A DNA stretch of 58,417 bases from Rhizobium sp. Q54 (GTDB taxonomy: Bacteria > Pseudomonadota > Alphaproteobacteria > UBA828), in contig CAMDDO010000002.1 in assembly GCA_945892755.1 (NCBI GenBank), forward strand, positions 1 through 58,417, written 5' to 3'. The notes below the pieces were generated by a model. It saw only the letters and a program-made list of their open reading frames with translations, did not search any database and was not told where the DNA came from. The position numbers were made by a program, and so were the translations under genes. Below, piece after piece: positions 34,990 to 44,461 of the stretch. The first letter of the stretch is position 1; each line of letters opens with the position of its first letter.

Positions 34990-35723
34990 CCACGATCCGT
35001 TCGGCCCTGTGTACCGCGGCCTTCTATACGTGGGCCATTCTGATCGGCACGGTCATGATCCCGATGATGCTCCTGCCTCGGCCGATCTTTGGTTGCTTCG
35101 TGCAGGCTTGGTCCCATGGCAATCAGCTTCTGCTGCGCTACATCACCGGGATCCGGGTCGAAATTCGCGGGCGCGAATACATTCCAACCGGCGCGGCCAT
35201 CGTCGCGTCGAAGCATCAGTCGGAGTGGGAGTCGAACGCCTTTCTCCACCTGCTGCACGACCCGGTCTATGTCATCAAGAAAGAGCTGTTCTACGTCCCG
35301 TTTTACGGCTTCTTCGCGATGCGAATGGGCATGATCTTCATCGACCGGCGCGGCCACGCAAAATCGCTGCGTCACCTCGTGAAATTGGCCCAGGACCGTG
35401 TCGCACACGGTCGGCCCATCGTGATTTTTCCCGAGGGCACGAGAATCACGCCCGGGCGCAGGGCCGGCTATCGGCCAGGTGTCGCCGCGCTCTACACCGG
35501 GCTGAACATACCGGTCGTCCCGGTAGTGCATAATTCCGGCCTCCATTGGCCGAAGAAATCATTTCGTAAATATTCCGGCACCATCATTCTCCAGTTCCTG
35601 CCACCGATTCCTCCAGGACTACCGCGGCAGGACTTCATGCAACGACTGGAGGCAGAGATGGAGGCGGCCTCGGCGCGGCTTTTGGCGGAGTGTGTCGAAC
35701 GGCGCAAGACGCGAACCGCCTGA
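34986..35723 (+). CDS. plsC: 1-acyl-sn-glycerol-3-phosphate acyltransferase
   Basis: The 245-residue membrane-associated acyltransferase makes phosphatidic acid from lysophosphatidic acid. Motif I reads SKHQSEWE (a His-x4-Glu variant of the usual Hx4D), motif II/III has FIDRRGHAKSL and FPEGTRITPG. A hydrophobic helix is at about residues 10-30. The GTG at 34986 overlaps the DUF218 stop; a longer frame to 34875 runs through that gene. Confidence 0.9.
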   Translation: MTTIRSALCTAAFYTWAILIGTVMIPMMLLPRPIFGCFVQAWSHGNQLLLRYITGIRVEIRGREYIPTGAAIVASKHQSEWESNAFLHLLHDPVYVIKKELFYVPFYGFFAMRMGMIFIDRRGHAKSLRHLVKLAQDRVAHGRPIVIFPEGTRITPGRRAGYRPGVAALYTGLNIPVVPVVHNSGLHWPKKSFRKYSGTIILQFLPPIPPGLPRQDFMQRLEAEMEAASARLLAECVERRKTRTA

Positions 35724-35852
35724 TTCCAGCCGCTCGATTTCGAACAAAATAAGAACATATGCTTGACGATACCGAGCCTCGGAGCCAGACTTTTTGGCCC
35801 GGCACTTGACCGCCCCTGAGCCCGAGTCACCGCTATTCGACCGGAGAATGCC

Positions 35853-38234
35853 GTGTCGACAACCCTGATGACCCCGATCGCCAATCAGATCTGGGACATG
35901 AAATACCGCTTCAAGGCCGCCGACGGCGCGCCGATCGATCGGACTGTCCAAGATAGCTGGCGGCGGGTGGCGCGCGCGCTGGCAGCACCCGAGGCCGAGC
36001 CCGAACGTTGGGTCGAACCCTTTTACCGGGCGCTCGACGGCTTCAAGTTCCTGCCGGCGGGGCGCATCATCGCGGGCGCCGGCACAGAACGGAACGTCAC
36101 GCTTTTCAATTGCTTCGTGATGGGCCGCATTCCCGACGACATGTCGGGCATTTTCGAGCATCTCAAGGAAGCCGCCCTGACCATGCAGCAGGGCGGCGGC
36201 ATCGGTTACGACTTTTCGACGCTCAGGCCCAAGGGCGCGCCAGTCAAAGGCGTCGGTGCCGATGCCTCGGGCCCGCTCTCGTTCATGGACGTGTGGGACG
36301 CGATGTGCCGCACCATCATGAGCGCCGGCCATCGGCGCGGCGCGATGATGGCGACGATGCGTTGCGATCACCCCGATATCGAGGCCTTCATCGAGGCCAA
36401 GCGCGACCCTGGCCGGCTGCGCATGTTCAACCTCTCGGTCCTGGTGACTGATGCCTTCATGGCGGCGGTCAAGGCCGACGACTCTTGGCCGCTTAGCTTC
36501 GACGGCGCCGTGTTCAAGACCGTGCAGGCGCGCGAGCTGTGGCAGACCATTATGCGTGCGACCTATGCCTATGCCGAGCCGGGCGTCATCTTCATCGACC
36601 GCATCAACCGCGCCAACAACCTCAATTATTGCGAGGAAATCTTCGCGACCAATCCGTGTGGCGAGCAACCGCTCCCGCCCTATGGTGCGTGCCTATTGGG
36701 CTCGATCAATTTGGCCGCGCTGGTCGAGCGCCCCTTCGAGCCCGACGCCGCCGTCGATGATGCCGCATTGGGGCGGCTCGTCGCCGTCGCGGTTCGGATG
36801 CTCGACAACGCGATCGAGGTGTCGCGCTTTCCGCTGCCGCAGCAGGCCGCCGAGGCGCGCGCCAAGCGGCGCATCGGGCTCGGCGTTACCGGCCTCGCCG
36901 ACGCCCTGATCATGTGCAATGTGCGCTACGGCCGGTCCGAGGCACTCGCCCTGACCGAACGCTGGCTCGGCACGATTCGAAGCGCCGCTTATCGCGCCTC
37001 GGTCGAAATCGCCAAGCAGAAGGGCGCCTTCCCGCTATTCGACGCGGCGCGCTATCTGGCAGGCGAGACGATCAAGGCGCTGGAGCCAGAGCTGCGTGAG
37101 GCGATCGGCCGCCACGGCATTCGCAACGCGCTGCTGACCTCGATCGCGCCGACTGGGACGATCTCGCTGCTTGCCGGCAATGTCTCGTCGGGTATCGAGC
37201 CGGTGTTCAGCTACAGCTATACCCGCAACGTGTTGATGCCGGACGGCTCGCGCAAGGCCGAGATGGTGACCGACTACGCGATTCGCCTGTTCCGGCAGTT
37301 GAAAGGTGAAAGCGCCGCCCTTCCGGACGCCTTCGTCAACGCGGAGCAATTGGCGCCGCTCGATCATCTGAAGGTCCAGGCGGCGGTGCAGAAATATGTC
37401 GACAGTTCGATTTCGAAGACGATCAATTGCCCCGAGGCGATCGATTTCGAAGCCTTCAGGGAAATCTATCGTCAGGCCTTCGAGTTCGGCTGCAAGGGCT
37501 GCACCACCTACCGGCCCAATCCGGTAACCGGCGCGGTGCTCGAGGCGCCGCCGAGCCCGTCGAAGGCGCAGGCCGTGGCCGGCGGCGCGTATCAGGACAC
37601 TCGCATCGCGGCGCTTGCTCCGGCACGCCAGGCGGAGCTGCCCTTGAAGGCGCCGGCGGCGCGGCCACGCGATCAATTCGAGGCCGGCGGCGTGGTCTAC
37701 ATGACTCAGCCACTCGAACGCCCCGAAGCCCTGGTGGGCGCGACCTACAAGCTGCGCTGGCCGGAAAGCGATCACGCGATCTACATCACGATCAACGACG
37801 TGGTGCGTGACGGCCGGCGCCGGCCATTCGAGATCTTCATCAATTCGAAGAACACCGAACACTATGCCTGGACGGTGGCGTTGACGCGCATGATCAGTGC
37901 GGTGTTCCGGCGCGGCGGCGACGTCTCTTTCGTGGTCGACGAGCTGAAGGCGGTATTCGACCCGCGCGGCGGGCAATGGCTCGGCGGGCACTACGTACCC
38001 TCGCTTCTGGCGGCGATCGGCGGCGTGATCGAGCGGCACTTGATCGAGATCGGATTCCTGCCCTCCACGGCCAAGGAGGGCGACGAAGATCGGGAGGCCA
38101 AGAGGCTGGCCGCCGGCGAGCGGCCGGGCACGACCTTTCGGCTCGATCCCTGCCCACGTTGCGGCCAAGCAGGGTTGTTGCGCCAGGAAGGGTGCGACAT
38201 CTGCACCACCTGCGGCTATTCCAAATGCTCCTGA
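35853..38234 (+). CDS. nrdJ: Adenosylcobalamin-dependent (class II) ribonucleoside-diphosphate reductase
   Basis: The 793-residue enzyme makes deoxyribonucleotides using adenosylcobalamin, without oxygen requirement. FLPAGRIIAGAGT, MQQGGGIGYDFSTLRPKG and FNCFVMG fit the radical-bearing core; NPCGEQPLPPYGAC contains the active-site Cys and Glu; a Cys-rich C-terminal tail (CPRCG ... CTTCGYSKC) provides the redox thiols. A GTG start follows CCGGAG. No cobalamin riboswitch is apparent in the 130-nt leader. It converges on chaC with a 19-nt overlap. Confidence 0.95.
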   Translation: MSTTLMTPIANQIWDMKYRFKAADGAPIDRTVQDSWRRVARALAAPEAEPERWVEPFYRALDGFKFLPAGRIIAGAGTERNVTLFNCFVMGRIPDDMSGIFEHLKEAALTMQQGGGIGYDFSTLRPKGAPVKGVGADASGPLSFMDVWDAMCRTIMSAGHRRGAMMATMRCDHPDIEAFIEAKRDPGRLRMFNLSVLVTDAFMAAVKADDSWPLSFDGAVFKTVQARELWQTIMRATYAYAEPGVIFIDRINRANNLNYCEEIFATNPCGEQPLPPYGACLLGSINLAALVERPFEPDAAVDDAALGRLVAVAVRMLDNAIEVSRFPLPQQAAEARAKRRIGLGVTGLADALIMCNVRYGRSEALALTERWLGTIRSAAYRASVEIAKQKGAFPLFDAARYLAGETIKALEPELREAIGRHGIRNALLTSIAPTGTISLLAGNVSSGIEPVFSYSYTRNVLMPDGSRKAEMVTDYAIRLFRQLKGESAALPDAFVNAEQLAPLDHLKVQAAVQKYVDSSISKTINCPEAIDFEAFREIYRQAFEFGCKGCTTYRPNPVTGAVLEAPPSPSKAQAVAGGAYQDTRIAALAPARQAELPLKAPAARPRDQFEAGGVVYMTQPLERPEALVGATYKLRWPESDHAIYITINDVVRDGRRRPFEIFINSKNTEHYAWTVALTRMISAVFRRGGDVSFVVDELKAVFDPRGGQWLGGHYVPSLLAAIGGVIERHLIEIGFLPSTAKEGDEDREAKRLAAGERPGTTFRLDPCPRCGQAGLLRQEGCDICTTCGYSKCS

Positions 38235-38797
38235 ACGACGTTCGCTTCGATCGTCTCCAATAGCGCCGCGAGATTGGGATCGGGTAGGCCCAGCGCATCG
38301 AGATGCGCCACCGTATTGCGCAGATATTCGAGGCAGCGGCCGCGTTCGCCTTGACCCTGACGCACCAGTTCGATCATGCGTTCGGGCGCGAGCCTTCCGG
38401 TGTATTGCGGGCTCGCACGATTGACCACATAGGCATGGGCGAACAGGCGCCTGCCGCCCTCGCCCATGCCGAGGCGAATCGGCAGAAGCCGTCGGTGGTA
38501 GACGTCGTATTGGAGTTCGCGTCGGTCGACATGCTCAAGCACCGGGCCGGCATCCTTGGCCGCGACGCGAAAGGCCAAGCCCCAGCACGAGCCGCCACGG
38601 TCAAGCCCAAGCACCAGGCCGGGCACCTCGCGTGTGCCGCGATACACATAGGAATACAGGCAGAGACGACGGTGATAGCCTGAAAGCCGCGCTGGAAGTG
38701 CATCGAGATAGGCGAAATCCGGGCGCCACATCAGCGAGCCATAGGCGAACAACCAGCAGGCGCCGTCGTCGGCCGAAGATGTCGTGCTCGTATTCAC
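38216..38797 (-). CDS. Glutathione-specific gamma-glutamylcyclotransferase, ChaC-like
   Basis: The 193-residue enzyme would cleave glutathione to 5-oxoproline and Cys-Gly. The N-terminal substrate loop is AYGSLMW, and VDRRELQYDVY holds the catalytic glutamate. Length and the GLDRGGSCWGLAFRV strand match ChaC. Its 3' end lies inside the nrdJ coding region by 19 nt. It is divergent from the DUF2125 gene. Confidence 0.88.
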   Translation of the reverse strand: MNTSTTSSADDGACWLFAYGSLMWRPDFAYLDALPARLSGYHRRLCLYSYVYRGTREVPGLVLGLDRGGSCWGLAFRVAAKDAGPVLEHVDRRELQYDVYHRRLLPIRLGMGEGGRRLFAHAYVVNRASPQYTGRLAPERMIELVRQGQGERGRCLEYLRNTVAHLDALGLPDPNLAALLETIEANVVQEHLE

Positions 38798-38944
38798 CGC
38801 CGCCGTCTCAAAAACCTGTTCGATTCGAGAACAATCCGCGATGCTCCTCCCGATCGGGCCAGAGATCGAGAATTAACCGTGCCCACATCAGTTTTATTTT
38901 GCTCAGATCGGTCATCTAGAACACCCAGATTTACTTGGTCGACT

Positions 38945-38957
38945 TGGTAAATTACCA
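38945..38957. promoter_or_regulatory. Palindromic site TGGTAAATTACCA (possible operator)
   Basis: A perfect 13-nt palindrome with central A/T lies in the divergent region between chaC and the DUF2125 gene. The region is clearly AT-rich compared with its surroundings. Which regulator might bind is unknown. Confidence 0.35.
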
Positions 38958-39029
38958 GACCCGACCACCAAGAGATCACGGCCCTCGTCACCGCGCCCCT
39001 TGAATACCGCGACCGGGATGGTTACTCTT

Positions 39030-39042
39030 TTATTGACAATAA
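39030..39042. promoter_or_regulatory. Palindromic site TTATTGACAATAA overlapping a TTGACA box
   Basis: A second perfect 13-nt palindrome, 85 nt from the first, contains TTGACA at 39033-39038, a perfect -35 hexamer on the plus strand. No good -10 follows at 16-18 nt, so promoter status is uncertain. It stands 38 nt before the DUF2125 start. Confidence 0.35.
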
Positions 39043-39080
39043 CAGGGGGGTCAACTCCTCGGAGAGATGGGGAATGAGCC

Positions 39081-40139
39081 ATGCGCACGGTTCAATTTAC
39101 AGGTGCAGTGGTCGGCGGCATCGCCATCGCAGCGGCCGGGTATACGGCCTATTGGTACATCGCGGCTGACGCGATTGAAGGTCGGATTGCCGACTGGTCG
39201 GAAAACCAGAGAGAGAATGGCTGGCAGCTCGCGGCTGCGGACACCGATGTCGCGGGCTTCCCAACGCGCTTTTCCGTTACCCTCCGCGACCCCGTTATCA
39301 GCGCGGAAGCCGATGGCTGGTCGTGGCGCGGCGACAATCTGCTCGCCGAACTGAGGCCATGGAACTTCCAAAACATCACGCTTTACGTCAATGGCAAGAG
39401 CAATGTCCGGATCAGAGACGGCGAGATCTGGCGCGACACGGCCTGGCAGATTGAGGACGGACGCGCGAACCTCGTGCTATCCGACGACCGCCGGGTCACG
39501 GATGTCGCGCTCGACATGACCAGCGTGCGTGTCGAAGGCCTGCTCGCCGGCGGGCCAGCCTCGTTCCGCCGTCTGCGCGCCCAGAGCCTGCTTTCAACCA
39601 TGGCGCAGGACAACGGCGCGGCGGCCGGGGTCGAGAGCGAAGTAATCAATGCAGCGCTTAACCTTGAGGATGTCGAACTGCCTGAAGACGTGAGCGAAGG
39701 CCTCGGCCCGAGCATCGAGCACCTGACGCTCGATGCCAGCCTGGTTGGGCCGATGCCGGGCGAGGCCAAACGAGACGCCATCATGGCGTGGCGCGACGCC
39801 GGCGGCACGGTCGAGCTGAATTCGCTCAGTTTGCGTTGGGGCCCGCTTGGCCTCAGCACGCAGGGTACGCTGGCGCTCGACAAGGAGCTGCGCCCTATGG
39901 GCGCGTTGACCGCCGACATTGTCGGTTATGGCGACGTCATCGACGCGCTGATCTTGAGCGACGTGATCCCGCTCGGCGACGCCTTCATGGCCAAGGTCGC
40001 GTTCAATGTAATGGCCGAAAAGCCGGCCGATGGCGGACCGCCGGTGCTGCGCCGCGTGCCGCTGACCGCCCAGGGCGGCGATCTGTTCGTCGGTCCCGTG
40101 GCGTTCGCCAAGCTGCCGCCGCTCGACATTCCGCAATAG
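39081..40139 (+). CDS. DUF2125 family exported/membrane-anchored protein, first paralogue
   Basis: The 352-residue protein has an N-terminal hydrophobic anchor (about residues 7-25) followed by a long beta-rich domain of the DUF2125 type. Shared blocks with the next gene include DTDVAGFPTRFSVTL, IMAWRDAGGTVELNSL and the later LGLSTQGTLALDKELRPMGAL. Such domains resemble envelope proteins that carry lipid between membranes, but the family function is not established. The start follows GGAGAGATGGGG. Confidence 0.8.
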   Translation: MRTVQFTGAVVGGIAIAAAGYTAYWYIAADAIEGRIADWSENQRENGWQLAAADTDVAGFPTRFSVTLRDPVISAEADGWSWRGDNLLAELRPWNFQNITLYVNGKSNVRIRDGEIWRDTAWQIEDGRANLVLSDDRRVTDVALDMTSVRVEGLLAGGPASFRRLRAQSLLSTMAQDNGAAAGVESEVINAALNLEDVELPEDVSEGLGPSIEHLTLDASLVGPMPGEAKRDAIMAWRDAGGTVELNSLSLRWGPLGLSTQGTLALDKELRPMGALTADIVGYGDVIDALILSDVIPLGDAFMAKVAFNVMAEKPADGGPPVLRRVPLTAQGGDLFVGPVAFAKLPPLDIPQ

Positions 40140-40197
40140 CCGTCGGCCACACGACTATCGCTCGACGGCAGCGGCCGTTCCGGCTAAACCAGCCGGC

Positions 40198-41373
40198 GTG
40201 GCAATCGTTAACAGCGCATCGTTACGCCGCCTGCTTTGGCCGGCTGGTTGGCGTGGCCGCGTCGCGGCCGTCGGCATTCTTGTGCTTGTCGTGCTCGCGG
40301 CGGCCTATGCCATTCTTTGGGTGGTCGCGGCGGGCGCACTTGAGGCGCGCTTTCGCGCGGCGGTCGCCAGCCGTGGCAACGCGCACCTGGTCATCAGCCA
40401 TGGCGAAATTCGCCGCTCGGGCTTTCCCGGTGCGCTCAAACTTGACGTCGCAGAGCCGTCCTACGCCTACACTTGGACGCGCGATGACGGATCGATCGCG
40501 ACCCTAACCTGGTACGATTCGAGCATGGCGGTGCGTGCCAGCCCGTTCCGGCCGAGCGTGCTCCGGCTCGATTGGCCGAAACAGGCGCTGTTGGAGGTCA
40601 AGGTCCTCGATGGATCGAGCCCCGAGCCCATCAGCCTCCGCGCCGAGACGGCGCGGGTCGACATTTGGCTGAGCGACGGGCACGCTTTGCCGATCGAGGG
40701 CGAGCTTCGGCATGTCGGCGCGCTCAAGGGCTTCGAGGGCACGCCGGCGGAACTTCTCGAGCGTCTCAGCTTCACTGGCGATTATGGCAACGGCATCAGC
40801 GAGCCGTCGGCGGCTTGGCGGTTCGACGCGCTCAACCTGACGGGAATTGATCTCAAGAGCGGCATGCTCCTGCCGCACGACGCACCTGATCAAGCACGCA
40901 TCGACCGCATTAGCGGTCGGATCGAGATTTTCGGGCCCTTGCCCGAACCCGATTCGAATGCCGCGATGGCGGCCTGGCGCGATGCCAATGGTCGCGTCGA
41001 AATTCATGACGGGCGCATCGAGTCGCCGAAGCTTGTGGCCGTTTTCGAAGGCACGCTCGCACTCGATGGCGAGATGCGCCCGCTCGCGCGCCTCGATATG
41101 TCGGTCAACGGCCTCGGCAGCGCGGTCGAGCAGGGCCGGATCGGCCTGCTGGGCGAGGACGGCGAGGGCGAGAGCCTCCTCGTCGTACTGCTTGGCCTGC
41201 TATCGGGCCAAGACGATCCGAACGGTCCGGTCGAATTGCACTTCGAGACGCGCGACGGACGCGCCCATCTCGGCTCTGCGCTGGGCTCGATCCGCATCGG
41301 CAAGGTCGGCCCGATCGACTTCGAGGCCACCAACGGCCCGCACATCCCGTTCAGCTTCCGATTCAAGGGTTGA
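40198..41373 (+). CDS. DUF2125 family membrane-anchored protein, second paralogue
   Basis: The 391-residue product has a hydrophobic anchor at about residues 20-45 and a DUF2125 domain with SHGEIRRSGFPGALKLDV, AMAAWRDANGRVEIHDG and VFEGTLALDGEMRPLARLD, clearly related to the gene before it. A GTG at 40198 is the likely start. Tandem DUF2125 genes are 58 nt apart and probably co-transcribed. No catalytic residues are recognised. Confidence 0.8.
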   Translation: MAIVNSASLRRLLWPAGWRGRVAAVGILVLVVLAAAYAILWVVAAGALEARFRAAVASRGNAHLVISHGEIRRSGFPGALKLDVAEPSYAYTWTRDDGSIATLTWYDSSMAVRASPFRPSVLRLDWPKQALLEVKVLDGSSPEPISLRAETARVDIWLSDGHALPIEGELRHVGALKGFEGTPAELLERLSFTGDYGNGISEPSAAWRFDALNLTGIDLKSGMLLPHDAPDQARIDRISGRIEIFGPLPEPDSNAAMAAWRDANGRVEIHDGRIESPKLVAVFEGTLALDGEMRPLARLDMSVNGLGSAVEQGRIGLLGEDGEGESLLVVLLGLLSGQDDPNGPVELHFETRDGRAHLGSALGSIRIGKVGPIDFEATNGPHIPFSFRFKG

Positions 41374-41391
41374 GGCGGCGCGCTCCGCTCG

Positions 41392-42279
41392 CTACGCCTG
41401 CTTGGCCTCGATGATCGAGCGGCGCACGGCGCGGGTACGGGTAAACAGCGCCTCGAGCTTGTCGCCCTCGCCCCAGCGGATCGCGCGTTGCAGCGCGGTC
41501 AGGTCCTCGCTGAAGCGGCCAAGCATTTCGAGCACGGCATCCTTGTTGTTCAGGAATACGTCGCGCCACATCACCGGGTCCGACGCCGCGATGCGCGTGA
41601 AATCGCGAAAGCCGCTCGCCGAATAGCGAATCACTTCGCTTTTTGTCGCGGTCTCCAGATCGTCGACCGTGCCGACAATGGTGTAGGCGATCAGGTGCGG
41701 CAGATGCGAGGTAATGGCGAGCACCCGGTCATGGTGCTCGACGTCCATCACTTCAACCATCGAACCGGCGCGCTGCCAGAACGCTTGGACCTTGGCCAGC
41801 GCCTCGGGCGTCGTGCTTTCGACCGGGGTCAGAATGCACCAGCGGCCCTGGAACAATTCGGCGAAGCCCGCTTCCGGCCCCGAATGCTCGGTGCCTGCGA
41901 TCGGATGACCCGGCACGAAAAAGACACCCCTCGGCAAATGGGGCGCGATGTCGTTGACCGCGGCGCGCTTGACCGAGCCGACATCGGTGACGATCGCGCC
42001 GAGCTTTAGACTTGGCGCCATTGCCTTGGCAATTTCGCCATAGGCGCCGACCGGCGTGCCGAGCACGATCAGATCGGCGCCCTTGACCGCCTCGGCGGGA
42101 TCGTGCGTCGTCTCATCGACGATGCCAAGGGCCTGCGCGGTTTCGAGTGTTTTCGCATTGCGCGCGCAGGCGATGATGGTGGTCGCAAGCTTGTCGCGCC
42201 GCATCACGCGCGCGATCGATGAGTTGATCAGGCCGATACCGATCAGCGCGACCCGCCCGAAGTGAAGTGTCTGGTTCAT
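41392..42279 (-). CDS. tyrA: Prephenate/arogenate dehydrogenase
   Basis: The 295-residue NAD(P)-dependent enzyme makes hydroxyphenylpyruvate or tyrosine. The nucleotide fold starts with ALIGIGLINSSIARVMRR; HPIAGTEHSGPEAG is the signature with the active-site His. Start at 42279 overlaps the hisC stop (ATGA). The open frame upstream of it is hisC read in another phase. It ends a chorismate mutase-hisC-tyrA operon. Confidence 0.95.
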   Translation of the reverse strand: MNQTLHFGRVALIGIGLINSSIARVMRRDKLATTIIACARNAKTLETAQALGIVDETTHDPAEAVKGADLIVLGTPVGAYGEIAKAMAPSLKLGAIVTDVGSVKRAAVNDIAPHLPRGVFFVPGHPIAGTEHSGPEAGFAELFQGRWCILTPVESTTPEALAKVQAFWQRAGSMVEVMDVEHHDRVLAITSHLPHLIAYTIVGTVDDLETATKSEVIRYSASGFRDFTRIAASDPVMWRDVFLNNKDAVLEMLGRFSEDLTALQRAIRWGEGDKLEALFTRTRAVRRSIIEAKQA

Positions 42280-43373
42280 GGTGCCGCCATCAACTCCTCG
42301 AGAGCGTCCGCCACCGCTTCCATCTCGTGATCGAGCCCGATCGTGATGCGCAAACAGTGCGGTAGGCCGTAGTTTGTGACATTGCGAACGATGATGCCGC
42401 GTGCGTTCAAAAACGCTTCGGCGGCCTTGGCGTTGCGCTTCGCATCGTCGGGGAAATGCACCAGTACGAAATTGGCGACGCTGGGCGTCATCTGAAGCCC
42501 GCGCTGGCGCAGCATATCGGGTAGGCGGTCCAACCAACGACTATTGTGATCGCGCGCGCGCGTGACGTGCGCCTGGTCGCGCACCGCCGCGACGCCGGCG
42601 AATTGCGCGGGCGAGGCCACATTGAATGGCCCGCGAATCCGGTGCAACACATCGGCGATCGAGGGCGGGCAATAGGCCCAGCCCAATCTCAGACCGGCGA
42701 GACCATAGATTTTTGAGAACGTGCGGGTCATCACCACGTTCTCGCCGTCATCGACCAGCGCCACGCCAGCGCTGTAATCGGCCGCGGTGACAAACTCGGC
42801 ATAAGCCGCATCGATGACGAGGAGCACGCCTTCCGGCAGGCCGGCGCGCAGGCGCTTCAGCTCGACGGTCGAGACATAGGTGCCGGTCGGATTGTTTGGG
42901 TTGGCGAGAAAGACGATTCGCGTTCGCGCCGTGACGCACGCCAGAATCGCGTCGATATCGGCGGTCAGCGCGCGCTCTGGCACCACGACCGGTATCGCGC
43001 CGACCGCGCGCGCGGCGATCGGGTAGACCAGAAAACCGTGTTGCGTGTACAGCACCTCATCGCCCGGCCCGACATAGCCACGCGCGAGCAATTGCAATAG
43101 CTCGTCCGAACCCGCGCCGCAGACGATGCGTGCCGGGTCGAGCCCGTGGGCCGCGCCGATCGCCTCGGTAAGCACGCTTGAGCCGCCATCGGGATAGCGA
43201 TAGAGCTGCTGATCGAGCGCCCGATAGGCCTCAAGCGCATGCGGGCTCGGCCCGAGCGCTGACTCGTTCGATGATAATTTGATCGCCGTGTCGCGGCCCT
43301 CAAGGCGCGAGCGCCCGCCGACATAGGGCGAGATCTCAAGAATACCGGGACGCGGCGTGAGCGCAGACACCAT
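42276..43373 (-). CDS. hisC: Histidinol-phosphate / aromatic amino acid aminotransferase
   Basis: The 365-residue class I/II PLP aminotransferase shows KLSSNESALGPSP near the start, ANPNNPTGTY, the PLP lysine in TFSKIYGLAGLRLGW and the C-terminal LRITIGLDHEMEAV. Located between chorismate mutase and tyrA, it probably acts on phenylpyruvate, prephenate or hydroxyphenylpyruvate as well as, or instead of, histidinol phosphate. Start at 43373 (MVSALTPRPG) fits the family. Confidence 0.93.
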   Translation of the reverse strand: MVSALTPRPGILEISPYVGGRSRLEGRDTAIKLSSNESALGPSPHALEAYRALDQQLYRYPDGGSSVLTEAIGAAHGLDPARIVCGAGSDELLQLLARGYVGPGDEVLYTQHGFLVYPIAARAVGAIPVVVPERALTADIDAILACVTARTRIVFLANPNNPTGTYVSTVELKRLRAGLPEGVLLVIDAAYAEFVTAADYSAGVALVDDGENVVMTRTFSKIYGLAGLRLGWAYCPPSIADVLHRIRGPFNVASPAQFAGVAAVRDQAHVTRARDHNSRWLDRLPDMLRQRGLQMTPSVANFVLVHFPDDAKRNAKAAEAFLNARGIIVRNVTNYGLPHCLRITIGLDHEMEAVADALEELMAAP

Positions 43374-43410
43374 GGCAGGAAGCCTTCGCCGATGAAGGCC
43401 GGGTCTTACA

Positions 43411-44313
43411 TTATGGCGAGGTTGGCGACAACCCGGTGCCGGCCGGGGTCCGCGGATAGGCACCGAGCACGACCAAACGCTTGAGCGAGTTTCCGAGCGC
43501 GCCCTGAAACTGGCCGAGCCGGGGATCAGCCTCATCAAAGAAGCCGCTCAGTTCGATGAGGTGCCAGCGCAAGGCGCGGTCGGCGCCCTGCCAACTGACC
43601 GCTCCGACAAGCTCGAGCCCGGCCTGGGCGAGCGCGCCATGCAATCGGGTGCGGCTGGTCTGGTCGAGCAGCTCGAGCGCGATCAGGCCAAGGTCGTCGC
43701 CGGTCTGCTCGGGCGGGGCATTCGCGATGGCGAGCGCGGTAAGCCCCTGCCGCCCATCGACCGGCGTGCGGATCCAGGGCAGACCGAACACGATCTTCGG
43801 CCCCTGTTCGCCGGAACAGGCGAGCGTCACCCACCAGGGTTCCTTGCGGACTTCGCCGGGCGGTTCATCGACCGGCACGGGTAGGACGCCGATCGAGGCC
43901 TTGCGGTCGCGCACATTGCGCAAGACCCCCGCTTCGGTCCGCGCCGGCCGCAGGGTGGTCTCGACGCCGAAATAGGCGCGCGCCATGGCCAGATAGCTTT
44001 CGCCCTCGCTTCCCGGCTCGGGCTCGAACACCGAGACCAGAAACGGCGTCTCAAGCCTGAGCGTTGCGCATATGATCTCGCGCCAAATGCGCGCCACCAC
44101 GGCGCGCGGAAACTTGCCATTGGGGCGTTCGAGCAAACGGCGCAACACCTGGGCCTCGCGGCCCGGCCGCAGGAAGACCGGAGTCGCGCTGGTCGAGCGC
44201 TTCAGCTCACCGACCTCGAGCGCGATCTGCGCGCGCTTGTCCAGGAGATCGAGGATCGCGTCGTCGATCCGGTCGATCTCGCGCCTGAACTCGTCGAGGG
44301 TTTTGCCAGACAT
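43411..44313 (-). CDS. Chorismate mutase (AroQ) domain fused to a diverged prephenate-dehydratase-like region
   Basis: The 300-residue protein has a clear AroQ domain (residues about 1-90: [34 protein letters not shown] and [15 protein letters not shown]). The rest (about 95-300) keeps a PDT-like trace ([12 protein letters not shown]) and a [24 protein letters not shown] strand, but the catalytic Thr-Arg-Phe motif of PDT is not apparent. So it may be a mutase with a regulatory or degenerate PDT portion rather than a bifunctional P-protein. It starts the operon with hisC and tyrA and is divergent from metX. Confidence 0.8.
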   Translation of the reverse strand: MSGKTLDEFRREIDRIDDAILDLLDKRAQIALEVGELKRSTSATPVFLRPGREAQVLRRLLERPNGKFPRAVVARIWREIICATLRLETPFLVSVFEPEPGSEGESYLAMARAYFGVETTLRPARTEAGVLRNVRDRKASIGVLPVPVDEPPGEVRKEPWWVTLACSGEQGPKIVFGLPWIRTPVDGRQGLTALAIANAPPEQTGDDLGLIALELLDQTSRTRLHGALAQAGLELVGAVSWQGADRALRWHLIELSGFFDEADPRLGQFQGALGNSLKRLVVLGAYPRTPAGTGLSPTSP

Positions 44314-44384
44314 AGGGACCGGGTGGCTCGTGAGGAGGGCTTTGGTAGAGCAAGGACCAAGCTTTTGCAAAGGAAACATGGGGA

Positions 44385-44413
44385 TTGTCCCTGTCGGTCC
44401 ACGGTCCTATTTA
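44385..44413 (+). promoter_or_regulatory. Probable sigma-70 promoter of metX-metW
   Basis: TTGTCC (44385-44390) and TATTTA (44408-44413) are separated by exactly 17 bases, 49 nt before the metX ATG. TATTTATAC gives a good melting region. No SAM riboswitch of the SAM-II type was recognised in this leader. Confidence 0.5.
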
Positions 44414-44461
44414 TACGCCTCTTTCGCCATACGCGTCGCGCGCCCAGGAAACCGACCGACC

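Noticed and set aside
35724-35852. Cobalamin riboswitch before nrdJ
   Set aside because: The gap is only about 130 nt and has no B12-box sequence; a riboswitch needs more room.
38794-38991. 65-residue minus-strand frame upstream of chaC
   Set aside because: No ribosome site or domain, and it lies in the AT-rich divergent promoter region.
44314-44461. SAM riboswitch before metX
   Set aside because: Looked for the SAM-II pattern common in alphaproteobacteria; the conserved pseudoknot segments are not present, only a sigma-70-like promoter.
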